The notes below the pieces were generated by a model. The model saw only the letters and a program-made list of their open reading frames with translations, did not search any database and was not told where the DNA came from. Positions 1 to 7,133 of a stretch of 11,997 bases of DNA are shown in pieces. Both the position numbers and the translations under genes were made by a program. Each line of letters begins with the position of its first letter. The stretch's first letter is position 1. The DNA is from UBA1724 sp963632245 (GTDB taxonomy: Bacteria; Verrucomicrobiota; Lentisphaeria; Oligosphaerales; Oligosphaeraceae). Where the stretch lies: contig CAVGTF010000068.1 in NCBI GenBank assembly GCA_963632245.1, positions 1 to 11,997 of the forward strand, written 5' to 3'.

Positions 1-806
<806 letters not shown>

Positions 807-810
807 AGGT

Positions 811-843
811 ACAAACAGTGCCGCGGGGGGCGGCGCTGTTTGT
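811..843 (+). terminator. Hairpin just after the pseudopilin-like gene
   Basis: A 14-bp stem (811-824 with 830-843, one G-T pair) closes a five-G loop and starts 4 bp after the stop codon. It lacks a clear T-run (GTTTGTAGG follows), so it may be a weak terminator or an mRNA 3'-end stabiliser. A purine-rich GTAG-type repeat follows at 844-871, with seven T at 872-878. Confidence 0.6.
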
Positions 844-946
844 AGGTAGAAAGGAGGAGGTAGTAGGTAGTAGGTTTTTTTGGACGCTCCGCAGGAGTAT
901 GTCACATAAATTCCCCTACCTAGCCTAGGCAACCTAGCCCATACGC

Positions 947-981
947 AAAAAGCGGCGAAGAGATGATCTTCGCCGCTTTTT
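947..981. terminator. Bidirectional rho-independent terminator
   Basis: A perfect 14-bp inverted repeat (947-960 and 968-981) surrounds a 7-nt loop. The stem begins with five A and ends with five T, with a GC-rich core of GCGGCGAAG. Read on either strand it gives a GC-rich hairpin followed by a T-run. It lies between two convergent genes, so it probably ends both the pseudopilin-like transcript and the metH transcript. Confidence 0.9.
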
Positions 982-986
982 CTATG

Positions 987-1054
987 TACCGGTACCGCCG
1001 TTAGGCGGAAGAAATTAGGCAGGGGTGCGGGGGCGGCAGCCTCCCGTCCTTTGG
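987..1054 (-). repeat. Module P copy 1 (GGGGGCGGCAGCC / CCTTTGG element)
   Basis: First of four copies of an intergenic module. It contains GGTACCGCCG-TTAGGCGGAAG (a CCGCC/GGCGG hairpin), AATTAGGC, the core GGGGGCGGCAGCC at 1029-1041, and CCTTTGG at its end. The other copies are near 3718-3780, 5680-5792 (interrupted) and 9999-10058. Relative to gene direction it lies downstream of metH. Its function is unknown. Confidence 0.75.
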
Positions 1055-1068
1055 ATTTTTCCCAACAT

Positions 1069-1140
1069 TCGCGCCAAAATTGGCGCGCATTTGCGCCTGC
1101 GGCGCCTTATGAACTAGCCGCTAATCGCTATCCAGCTAGC
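1069..1140 (-). repeat. Module T copy 1 (TAG-rich stop element) with hairpins, 3' of metH
   Basis: On the minus strand this begins at the metH stop TAG (1136-1138). It runs through four TAG triplets about 7-8 nt apart, with complements starting at 1136, 1128, 1121 and 1114, which puts stops in all three frames. The small hairpin GCGCC-TGC-GGCGC (1093-1105) and the near-palindrome CGCGCCAAAATTGGCGCG (1070-1087) follow. The same order of TAG cluster then GCCGCAGGCGC-type hairpin occurs after nth. Confidence 0.7.
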
Positions 1141-3595
1141 CGCCAATTTGCACCGCATACCGGACGGTCTCCATGGCGTCTTTGGCGTAATGGTCGGCGC
1201 CGATTTTATCCGCGTAGTCCTGAGTGAGGACGGCGCCGCCCACGACCACCTTCGCCCAGGGAGCGGAGGCACGGAGCTGTCGGATGGTCTCTTCCATAGC
1301 GGGGACGGTGGTGGTCATGAGAGCGGAGAGTCCGACGAGGGGCGCGTGGTGTTTGATGGTCTCCTGGACGATGGTCTCCGGCGGCACATCCTTTCCCAGA
1401 TCCCAGACGCGGAAGCCGTAGTTTTCCAGAAGGAGTCGGACGATATTCTTTCCGATGTCGTGGATATCCCCGTGGACAGTCGCCAGGATGAAATCGCAGC
1501 GTTCGGGGGCGGCCTCTCCGGGGTGTTCCAGGAGGAACGCCTTCACTTTTTCGAATGCGGCCTGCGCGGCCTCGGCGCTCATGAGGAGTTGCGGCAGGAA
1601 GATCCGCTTTTCCTCAAAGGCGACGCCCACCTGATCCAGCGCGGGAATCAGCTCCTGCTGCACCAGCGCCATGGGCTCACTCCCCTGCGCGAGGGCGCAG
1701 GCGGCGTGGGAGCCGGCGGCGTCGCGCAGTCCATTGAGGACCGCCTGGAAGAGCGGTGTATGCTCCCTCTCTACGGGGGCGGTATTTTGTGTGACTACGG
1801 TAGTTGCCGCCGCTTGTGCCGTGGCATTTGTTGTCTCTGGCAGAGACTGTGCGTATTGGATATAAGCGAGGCAATTCGCGTCGAGGCCTGCGAGAGCGCG
1901 GTAAGCGTGGAGTGCCTTTTGCATTTCGGCGGAATGGGGATTCATGATGGCGGCGGAGAGTCCGCGGGTGAGTGCCATCGTGAAGAAGGTGCTGGTGATC
2001 AGATCCCGTTTGGGGAGACCGAAGGAGATATTGGAGACTCCCAGGGAGGTATGGCAATGGAGTTCAGTGCGGATGCGCTCCAGTGCCTCCAGGGTCACGC
2101 TGGCGGCATGCTGATCGGAGGAGATCGCCATTGCCAGGGGATCGAAGAGGAGATCCTTTGGGGCGATGCCGTATTTTGCGGCTTCACCGACGATCTTCCG
2201 CGCGATAGCGACTCGTCCTTCTGCATCCTGGGGGATGCCGGATTCATCCAGCGTCAGCGCCACCACCACGCCGCCGTACTTTTTCACCAGCGGAAATACC
2301 TGATCCATGACGGACTGTTTGCCGTTGACGGAGTTCACCAGCGCCTTGCCGTTATAGCGGCGCAGCGCACGTTCCATGGCGGTGGCGTCGGAGGTATCGA
2401 TTTGGAGGGGAAGCGGGAGGATTGCCTGGAGTTCCCGGACCACCTCCTCCAGGAGTGCGGGCTCATCCACCTCGGGGAGTCCCACATTCACATCCAGCAC
2501 CTGTGCGCCCTGCTTTTGCTGGCGGATGCCCTCATTGAGCACATATCCTAGATCGTGCTCCACGAGCGCCTGCTTAAAGCGTTTTTTGCCGGTGGGATTG
2601 ATGCGTTCGCCAATGAGCACGGGGTCGTGTCCGAAAGAGACCGCGGATGCGTAGGAAGAGACCACGGTCTCGTTCTTTGGGAGGATGGGCACCGGTGCGA
2701 TCTCGCGGGATTTCTCCACCAGATTCCGGATGTATTCCGGGGTGGTTCCGCAGCATCCGCCGGCGATCCGGACGCCGTGCGCGATCATCTGTGAGACATC
2801 GGTGCCGAACTCCTGTGGGGTCACATCATAGAGCGTACGACCATCCTCCACGTGTGGCATGCCGGCATTGGGCTCGAAGAGCACGGGGATGGATGCATGG
2901 GCGAGATACTCCTCCACCACCGGCATCAGCGCCTTGGGGCCCAGGGAGCAATTCACGCCGATGGCATCGGCGCCCATGCCCTCCAGCATGGCGACCATCG
3001 CCGCGGGACTGGCACCCGTCATCAGCTTGCCGTCCTCGCCGTAGGCATTGGAGACCAGCACGGGCAACTCCGAATTCTCCTTGGCGGCCAGCAGCGCCGC
3101 CTTGGTCTCGTAGCAGTCGTTCATGGTCTCGATGAAGATGGCATCCACCCCCTGCTCCACTCCCAAGCGCACCGTGGCGGCAAAACACCGCACTGCATCC
3201 TCGAAATCGTAGTCACCGTAGGGCTTCAGGAGTCGTCCGGTGGGCCCCATATCCAGTGCCACGAACATGGGATGGGGCTCTTTTCCCTGCGCGCGCTCCT
3301 CAGAGGACACCTGCTCCCGCGCTTCCTTCACCAGCCGGACCGCCGACGCGACGATCTCCCGGAGGCGCGCTTCGTCAAAGTGCAACAGATTGGCGCCGAA
3401 GGTATTGGCGGAGACCAGGTTGCTTCCCGCGCGGTAGTAGTCTGCGTGGATCCCCCGAATCACCTCCGGATGGCTCAAGTTCCATTCCATGGGCGACTCG
3501 CCGGCACGCAGTCCCGCTGCCTGCAAAAGGGTGCCCATGCCGCCATCCAAGAAGAAAGTATGGGAAGAAAGAAAAGAGCAAAGAGAAGAAACCAT
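1136..3595 (-). CDS. metH: Cobalamin-dependent methionine synthase, short form without reactivation domain
   Basis: This 819-residue protein transfers a methyl group from 5-methyltetrahydrofolate through cobalamin to homocysteine in the cytoplasm. The homocysteine domain covers about 10-300, with LDGGMGTLLQ at 16-25 and zinc ligands Cys216 (GVNCS) and Cys281-Cys282 (GGCCGT). The pterin domain covers about 320-580, with GERINPTGKKRF at 329-340 and LDVNVG at 367-372. After a Thr/Ala-rich linker (about 588-612) come the B12 cap (about 613-700) and the B12-binding domain with DIHDIGK at 710-716, where His712 is the expected lower cobalt ligand. The protein ends there. The roughly 330-residue AdoMet-binding reactivation domain of E. 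coli-type MetH is absent and is encoded separately by the gene just upstream. Initiation is called at the ATG directly after an A/T and C/T-rich leader. No Shine-Dalgarno site is visible. The TAG stop is the first TAG of a stop-rich repeat. Confidence 0.97.
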   Translation of the reverse strand: MVSSLCSFLSSHTFFLDGGMGTLLQAAGLRAGESPMEWNLSHPEVIRGIHADYYRAGSNLVSANTFGANLLHFDEARLREIVASAVRLVKEAREQVSSEERAQGKEPHPMFVALDMGPTGRLLKPYGDYDFEDAVRCFAATVRLGVEQGVDAIFIETMNDCYETKAALLAAKENSELPVLVSNAYGEDGKLMTGASPAAMVAMLEGMGADAIGVNCSLGPKALMPVVEEYLAHASIPVLFEPNAGMPHVEDGRTLYDVTPQEFGTDVSQMIAHGVRIAGGCCGTTPEYIRNLVEKSREIAPVPILPKNETVVSSYASAVSFGHDPVLIGERINPTGKKRFKQALVEHDLGYVLNEGIRQQKQGAQVLDVNVGLPEVDEPALLEEVVRELQAILPLPLQIDTSDATAMERALRRYNGKALVNSVNGKQSVMDQVFPLVKKYGGVVVALTLDESGIPQDAEGRVAIARKIVGEAAKYGIAPKDLLFDPLAMAISSDQHAASVTLEALERIRTELHCHTSLGVSNISFGLPKRDLITSTFFTMALTRGLSAAIMNPHSAEMQKALHAYRALAGLDANCLAYIQYAQSLPETTNATAQAAATTVVTQNTAPVEREHTPLFQAVLNGLRDAAGSHAACALAQGSEPMALVQQELIPALDQVGVAFEEKRIFLPQLLMSAEAAQAAFEKVKAFLLEHPGEAAPERCDFILATVHGDIHDIGKNIVRLLLENYGFRVWDLGKDVPPETIVQETIKHHAPLVGLSALMTTTVPAMEETIRQLRASAPWAKVVVGGAVLTQDYADKIGADHYAKDAMETVRYAVQIGG

Positions 3596-3696
3596 AAAAA
3601 GGAGGAAGGAGGAAGTTAGGCCAGGGTTTCGGGTGTCCCGAAACCCCGCGCCGGAATTTACCGGCGCGTGCGTAAAGCGCGCCCATATTGGCGCGC
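3596..3696 (-). ncRNA. Candidate structured 5' leader, copy L1 (metH)
   Basis: Reading toward metH: hairpin H1 (3690-3696 with 3677-3683, 7 bp), TTTACGCAC, hairpin H2 (3661-3667 with 3648-3654, 7 bp, 6-nt loop), hairpin H3 (3637-3646 with 3624-3633, 10 bp, 3-nt loop), the box TGGCCTAACTT (3613-3623), then a C/T tract of 20 nt (3596-3615) ending CCTCCTTTTT directly before ATG. Sister copies precede moxR and ettA, and stem changes in them are compensated. Whether it is transcribed is not shown by the sequence. It could instead be DNA-level promoter architecture. Confidence 0.6.
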
Positions 3697-3717
3697 AAAA
3701 GGGGAAAGGCGAAAATG

Positions 3718-3780
3718 GTACCGTAGGCAGGCGGAAGAAATTAAGCGAGGGTACGGGGGCGGCAGCCCCAGTCCTTTGGG
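3718..3780 (-). repeat. Module P copy 2
   Basis: Contains GGTACCG, GGCGGAAGAAATTAAG, the core GGGGGCGGCAGCC at 3755-3767 and CCTTTGG at 3773-3779. In this copy the core forms a GGGGC-TGCC-GCCCC hairpin on the minus strand. It lies between the reactivation-domain gene and the metH leader. The 70 bp on its left side in gene direction (3781-3850) holds an imperfect GCACT/AGTGC hairpin near 3830-3845 and nothing else recognisable. Confidence 0.75.
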
Positions 3781-3850
3781 TTCCACGCTAGGAAAGAATC
3801 GCTTTTAGGCTAGCACCGTTCTCGGAGACGGCACTCAAGTGCCGCGGAAG

Positions 3851-3902
3851 GGCGCCTGCGGAGAATATGGACTAGCCACTAGCGCCTAATGGCTATGTTC
3901 TA
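3851..3902 (-). repeat. Module T copy 2 (TAG-rich stop element) at the 3' end of the reactivation-domain gene
   Basis: It starts with the stop codon TAG (3900-3902). Further TAG triplets have complements starting at 3893, 3886, 3879 and 3872, a strict 7-nt period that covers all three frames. CTAG occurs twice. TCCGCAGGCGCC follows, as in the copies after metH and nth. Confidence 0.75.
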
Positions 3903-4589
3903 AATCACGTAGGGACAAGTGGCATTCTGCGCGCATTTGCCGCAGGTGTGGCGGGGGGAGTCCTCGCTGCAGGGTCGTGTGGTGATGCCCGCGAGGGCGC
4001 TGACGGATTTCGAGGGACTCATGAGGAGGGAGTCGTTGAGGGAGACCCCGATTTGCCGCCAGGAATCCAGTGCGGTGAGCAGTGGCGTCTGGAATGCCAG
4101 CGGGAGGTCGCCGTATCCGGGACTGAAGCGCGGGCGCAACGACAGTCCCTGTGGGGACAGCTGTTGTGCGATGGCGTGGCAGAAACTATCGCAGAGTGCC
4201 TCGATGCGTTCGGCGCCCAGTGCCTGGAGGAGGAGTGCCTTTCCGGGGGAGAGTCGTCCGTAGAGTGCGATGAGGCGGTCCCATTCCAGTCCGATGGTCG
4301 CCACGAAGAGCAATGCCTGTGTGCAACCCTGGAGGCTCTTGGCGAGATCGTGTGACTCCACGGTGAGATCGTCGTCCTTGCCGAGAGTGATGCGGTTTTC
4401 CTGGAGTACGGCGGGGACGATGGTGTAGCAGACGCGTGGCACCAGGATCTCCTGGGTATCAGAGCAGACCTCCTCCAGCAGCGACTGCACCCGGGAATCC
4501 GGGGTATTCCCCGCTCGGGCGTATCGAAGGACCTCGCGGGTGTTCACCGGAGGCAATGCGGGACTCATTCGTTGCAGAAGGAAGCCCAT
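3900..4589 (-). CDS. Stand-alone methionine synthase reactivation-domain protein
   Basis: This 229-residue protein resembles the AdoMet-binding reactivation domain that forms the C-terminus of full-length MetH. In other bacteria with short MetH it is found as a separate protein, for example in Thermotoga. Visible family features are RFSPGYGDLPL (154-164), the counterpart of the conserved Pro-Gly-Tyr-Gly AdoMet-binding segment, the segment MSPSKSVSALAGI (190-202), and a C-terminal cluster CGKC-X5-CPY (Cys216, Cys219, Cys225). Its inferred job is to help remethylate cob(II)alamin on MetH using AdoMet and an electron donor. It starts 21 bp after the metF stop, so the two are almost certainly one transcript. 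The ATG at 4589 is used here. A second ATG at 4568, giving MSPALPPVNTREVLRY, fits the family start equally well. Neither has a Shine-Dalgarno site. The family call is fairly sure, the partner role is inferred. Confidence 0.88.
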   Translation of the reverse strand: MGFLLQRMSPALPPVNTREVLRYARAGNTPDSRVQSLLEEVCSDTQEILVPRVCYTIVPAVLQENRITLGKDDDLTVESHDLAKSLQGCTQALLFVATIGLEWDRLIALYGRLSPGKALLLQALGAERIEALCDSFCHAIAQQLSPQGLSLRPRFSPGYGDLPLAFQTPLLTALDSWRQIGVSLNDSLLMSPSKSVSALAGITTRPCSEDSPRHTCGKCAQNATCPYVI

Positions 4590-4610
4590 GGCGGAGAGGC
4601 GCTTGCGCGG

Positions 4611-5486
4611 TTATCCCAGGATATGGGAGAGATTCTCCAGGATCTTCGCGGCCACGTGGGGATTATTCATGGAATAGACGTGGACGTGCGGGATTCCGTT
4701 AGCGAAGAGATCGATGATCTGGTCGGTAGCGTAGGCGATGCCGGCCTGTGCCATGGCGTCGGGATCGGCGCCGAAGGCGTCCACCAGGCTCTTGAAGCGC
4801 TGTGGCATGAGGGAGTGTGAGAGCTCCATGGCGCGGGCGACCTGTGTTGCCTTGGTGATGGGCATGATGCCGGGGAGCACGGGCACCAGGATGCCGGCCT
4901 CGCGGATCTTGTAGAGGAAGTTGTAGAAGAGATTGTTGTCGAAGAACATCTGTGTGGTCAGGAAAGAGCATCCTGCATCCACTTTCTCCTTCAGATGAAG
5001 GATGTCCTCGCGCTGGTTGGCCGACTCCGGATGGATCTCCGGATAGCATGCGCCGCCGATGCAGATCTCGGGGGCAGCCTGGTGGATCTCGTTGACCAAC
5101 TCCACGGCGTGGTGGTAGCTCCATTGTCCGCGATCCAGCGCCTTGAGCTCCGGCGTCAGATCCCCCCGCAACGCCATCACATTCTCAATGCCCGCTTCCC
5201 GGAATTCCTGAATCCGCTGGGCGACGGTCTCGCGGCTGGAGGAGACGCAGGTCAGATGCGCCAGCACCGGCAGATGGAACTGCTCCTGGAGCTCCTTCGC
5301 CAGCGCCAGGGTGAAATCGCTGGTGCCGCCGCCCGCGCCGTAGGTGACGCTCAGGAAGGTGGGCTGCAGTTTGGCAATGGCGAAGGTGGCCGCCTCAATG
5401 CTGGCAAAGGCGGTGCTGGTCTTCGGCGGAAAGACCTCGAAGGAGAGGGAACGGTGACCGGCGCGGAAGAGGGAAGAGATCTTCAT
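4611..5486 (-). CDS. metF: 5,10-methylenetetrahydrofolate reductase
   Basis: This 291-residue flavoprotein has the normal bacterial MetF length and should reduce 5,10-methylene-tetrahydrofolate to 5-methyl-tetrahydrofolate, the methyl donor for MetH. It is a TIM-barrel enzyme of the cytoplasm. Visible family motifs are SFEVFPPK (15-22) with the catalytic Glu17, SVTYGAGGGT (46-55), ALRGD (105-109) with the Asp that lies near the flavin, GGACYPEIHPES (144-155), TTQMFFD (177-183) and PGIMPI (205-210). The ATG at 5486 gives MKISSLF, a standard start. It is preceded by three TCCTCAT heptamers and no Shine-Dalgarno site. It is the first gene of a run metF, reactivation protein, metH, so the enzyme making the methyl donor is expressed with the enzyme using it. 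Confidence is very high. Confidence 0.97.
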   Translation of the reverse strand: MKISSLFRAGHRSLSFEVFPPKTSTAFASIEAATFAIAKLQPTFLSVTYGAGGGTSDFTLALAKELQEQFHLPVLAHLTCVSSSRETVAQRIQEFREAGIENVMALRGDLTPELKALDRGQWSYHHAVELVNEIHQAAPEICIGGACYPEIHPESANQREDILHLKEKVDAGCSFLTTQMFFDNNLFYNFLYKIREAGILVPVLPGIMPITKATQVARAMELSHSLMPQRFKSLVDAFGADPDAMAQAGIAYATDQIIDLFANGIPHVHVYSMNNPHVAAKILENLSHILG

Positions 5487-5591
5487 AAGGAAATGAGGAA
5501 TGAGGAATGAGGAATTGTGGCCACTCTGCAGTGGGCCTTGGCGGTGCTTCGTGCCGCCAAACCGCCAGCGGCGCCAGAGGGCGGGCGCCGC
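5487..5591 (-). promoter_or_regulatory. Variant hairpin and pyrimidine leader, copy L4 (metF)
   Basis: Read toward metF this has a distal hairpin (5584-5591 with 5568-5575, 8 bp) closely matching H1 of the moxR leader. A hairpin TTGGCGG/CCGCCAA (5538-5544 with 5554-5560) follows, then GGCCACT/AGTGGGCC (5519-5525 with 5530-5537, one bulge). It ends with a pyrimidine-rich segment made of three exact TCCTCAT heptamers (5493-5513 on the plus strand as ATGAGGA). The overall plan matches L1-L3, but the two gene-proximal hairpins and the TGGCCTAACTT box are not shared. Confidence 0.45.
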
Positions 5592-5640
5592 AGTTGCGAG
5601 TTAGGAATTATGCGTTTCGCGCAGTGTGCAGCAGATAGCC
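5589..5640 (-). repeat. Distal leader block, copy at metF
   Basis: Matches 6941-6995 upstream of moxR in the same orientation. Shared strings on the plus strand are GAGTTAGGAATT, then a TGCG...CGCA hairpin, then GCGCAGTGTGCAG. In both places it lies immediately outside hairpin H1, at the far end of the leader, where promoter elements would be expected. No confident -35/-10 pair was seen. Confidence 0.55.
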
Positions 5641-5679
5641 AAAATGAAACCGCAGCACCAGCGGCGGAAGAACAGGCAT

Positions 5680-5792
5680 CGTACCGCCGATAGGCGGAAG
5701 AGCCGCGCAGCGACCTTACAGCCAGCGGCTAACCACTATCCGGCTAAATGCAAAATCAGGGGGTACGGGGGCGGCAGCCCGACCTCCTTTGG
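5680..5792 (-). repeat. Module P copy 3 interrupted by module T copy 3, between moxR and metF
   Basis: The first half, GTACCGCCGATAGGCGGAAG (5681-5700), and the second half, with the core GGGGGCGGCAGCC (5767-5779) and CCTTTGG (5785-5791), are the two ends of module P. Between them lies a degraded TAG-rich segment (5701-5748), read on the minus strand as TTAGCCGGATAGTGGTTAGC and so on, which resembles the start of the element after nth. The remaining bases to the moxR stop (5793-5854) show nothing recognisable. Confidence 0.65.
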
Positions 5793-5854
5793 GCACCCAC
5801 ATAGGGAAGAACGCGTCGATGTAGGGCACAAGTTCGGAGCGTTCCGCAGGCAAT

Positions 5855-6826
5855 TCACCGTCGTTTGCGTTGGAATTCCTCTTTGAGTTCGGCGAGGAGT
5901 TTTTCGACGGTGATGCCCTCGGCGGCGGCGCGGAAGTTCAGGATGATTCTGTGGCGGGTCACGGGGAGCAGGAGCGCCAGGAGGTCCTCCTGGCAGACAT
6001 TTCCGCGTCCCTGAAGGAGCGCCCGCGCCTTTCCCGCCTGGATCAACGACTGCGCGGCACGGCTGCCCGCGCCCCATTTCACAAACTCCCGGAAGCGCGG
6101 AAGACACTGTTCCGCTTGCGGACGCGTGGAGGCGCAGAGCCACACGGCGTCCTCTACGAGGGTGGGTGGCACCACGATCTCCTGGCAGAAGGACTGCAGT
6201 TCCAGGAGCTGTCCGGCCTCTAGGACGGGCTCCAATTCCGGGAGTGCGGTGCCGGTGGTGGCGGCGACCATCTGGACCTCCTCCTGCAGGGGGAGATAGT
6301 CCATGACGATATTGAGGAGGAATCGGTCCAGCTGTGCTTCGGGGAGTGGGTAGGTGCCCTCCAGTTCCAGCTGATTCTGGGTAGCCAGCACAAAGAATGG
6401 GCGTGGGAGGGGACGAGTCGCGCCGCCAACAGTGACCTGTCCCTCGCCCATGGCCTCCAGGAGGGCGCTCTGGGTCTTGGGGGGCGTGCGGTTCACTTCG
6501 TCCGCCAGCAGGAATTGTGCGAAGACGGGTCCCTCCTGGAAGCGCAGTCGACGATGGCCGCTTTCGGGGTCCTCCTCCAGAAATTCTCCGCCCAGGATAT
6601 CGGAGGGCATGAGATCGGGAGTGAACTGTATGCGTCGGAAGGAGAGTCCCAAGAGCCGCGAGAGGCTCTTGACCAGCGTGGTCTTGCCGAGGCCGGGCAC
6701 GCCCGTCAGCAAGGCATGTCCACTCGCCAACAGCGCCGTCAAAAGTTGCTCTACCGCCTCCTCCTGACCAATGAAGACACGGCGCAACTGCTCGCGAAGA
6801 AGAGAAAGCGAAGAAGCCTGATGCAT
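5855..6826 (-). CDS. MoxR-family AAA+ ATPase
   Basis: This 323-residue protein is a typical MoxR ATPase, a chaperone-like AAA+ enzyme of about 320-340 residues thought to help mature or activate other protein complexes. Visible motifs are the N-terminal VFIGQEEAVEQLL (17-29), Walker A GVPGLGKT (42-49), MPSDILGGE (73-81), Walker B FLLADE with VNR (105-113), the sensor region LATQNQLELEGTYPLPEAQLDRF (within 147-169) and the sensor-2 region GAGSRAA in the C-terminal helical lid. MoxR genes usually sit next to genes for a DUF58 protein and von Willebrand factor A proteins. None is adjacent here, so its client cannot be read from context. The start at 6826 follows directly after a long C/T tract of leader L2, with no Shine-Dalgarno site. 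The family is certain, the cellular role is not. Confidence 0.95.
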   Translation of the reverse strand: MHQASSLSLLREQLRRVFIGQEEAVEQLLTALLASGHALLTGVPGLGKTTLVKSLSRLLGLSFRRIQFTPDLMPSDILGGEFLEEDPESGHRRLRFQEGPVFAQFLLADEVNRTPPKTQSALLEAMGEGQVTVGGATRPLPRPFFVLATQNQLELEGTYPLPEAQLDRFLLNIVMDYLPLQEEVQMVAATTGTALPELEPVLEAGQLLELQSFCQEIVVPPTLVEDAVWLCASTRPQAEQCLPRFREFVKWGAGSRAAQSLIQAGKARALLQGRGNVCQEDLLALLLPVTRHRIILNFRAAAEGITVEKLLAELKEEFQRKRR

Positions 6827-6944
6827 AAAAAAAGGAGGAGGGAGAAAGGAGGAAGGAGAAAGTTAGGCCAGGGTTTCGGGTGCCCCGAAACCCCGCGCCG
6901 GAATTTACCGGCGCGTGCGTAAAGCGGCGCAAAAGGGGCGCCGC
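6827..6944 (-). ncRNA. Candidate structured 5' leader, copy L2 (moxR)
   Basis: Reading toward moxR: H1 (6938-6944 with 6924-6930, 7 bp), TTTACGCAC, H2 (6908-6914 with 6895-6901, loop of six), H3 (6884-6893 with 6871-6880, loop of three), box TGGCCTAACTT (6860-6870), then 36 uninterrupted pyrimidines (6827-6862) ending CCTCCTTTTTTT before ATG. H2 and H3 are nearly identical to L1, but three H1 base pairs are replaced on both sides at once. This favours a conserved RNA fold over a simple sequence repeat. Confidence 0.6.
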
Positions 6945-6995
6945 AATTGAGAGTTAGGAATTGTGCGCTTAACGCGCAGTGTGCAGTGTGTGCCC
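6941..6995 (-). repeat. Distal leader block, copy at moxR
   Basis: Second copy of the block at 5589-5640: GAGTTAGGAATT, TGCGC-TTAAC-GCGCA hairpin, GCAGTGTGCAGTGTGTG. It abuts H1 of leader L2. The following 140 bp (6996-7133), in the middle of the divergent moxR-ettA spacer, hold small GC hairpins (CCCC-GCCGT-GGGG near 7041) and a partly TAG-containing stretch (GATTAGTACCTAGCGG), but no confident promoter. Confidence 0.55.
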
Positions 6996-7133
6996 AAAGA
7001 GAGTCGTCGGCTGTCTCCCAGGGGCTACATTACGCCATTTCCCCGCCGTGGGGAGAGCGCCGTCAGCGGGATAACCTAATGCCCGCCCACGGGTTTTCCT
7101 GATTAGTACCTAGCGGAATGGCGATTCGCGCGG

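Noticed and set aside
1148..2551. 467-residue open frame on the plus strand opposite metH
   Set aside because: It is antisense to a complete, motif-rich MetH. Its translation is Gly/Asp/His-rich with no recognisable domain, and such open frames are common opposite GC-rich genes.
3616..3710. Reading the leader in the opposite direction, with AGGAGG as Shine-Dalgarno site for antisense genes
   Set aside because: No coding frame starts at a suitable distance downstream of the purine strand in any copy, and the element abuts real start codons in the other direction all three times.
5487..5660. SAM or cobalamin riboswitch in front of metF
   Set aside because: The metF leader lacks the conserved cores I know for these classes (no B12 box, no SAM-I core), and related leaders precede moxR and ettA, which argues against a methionine-specific sensor.
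5736..6932. 398-residue minus-strand frame overlapping moxR
   Set aside because: Out of frame with the MoxR motifs. It extends through both flanking repeat modules and is Pro/Arg/Gly-rich, typical of a shadow frame.
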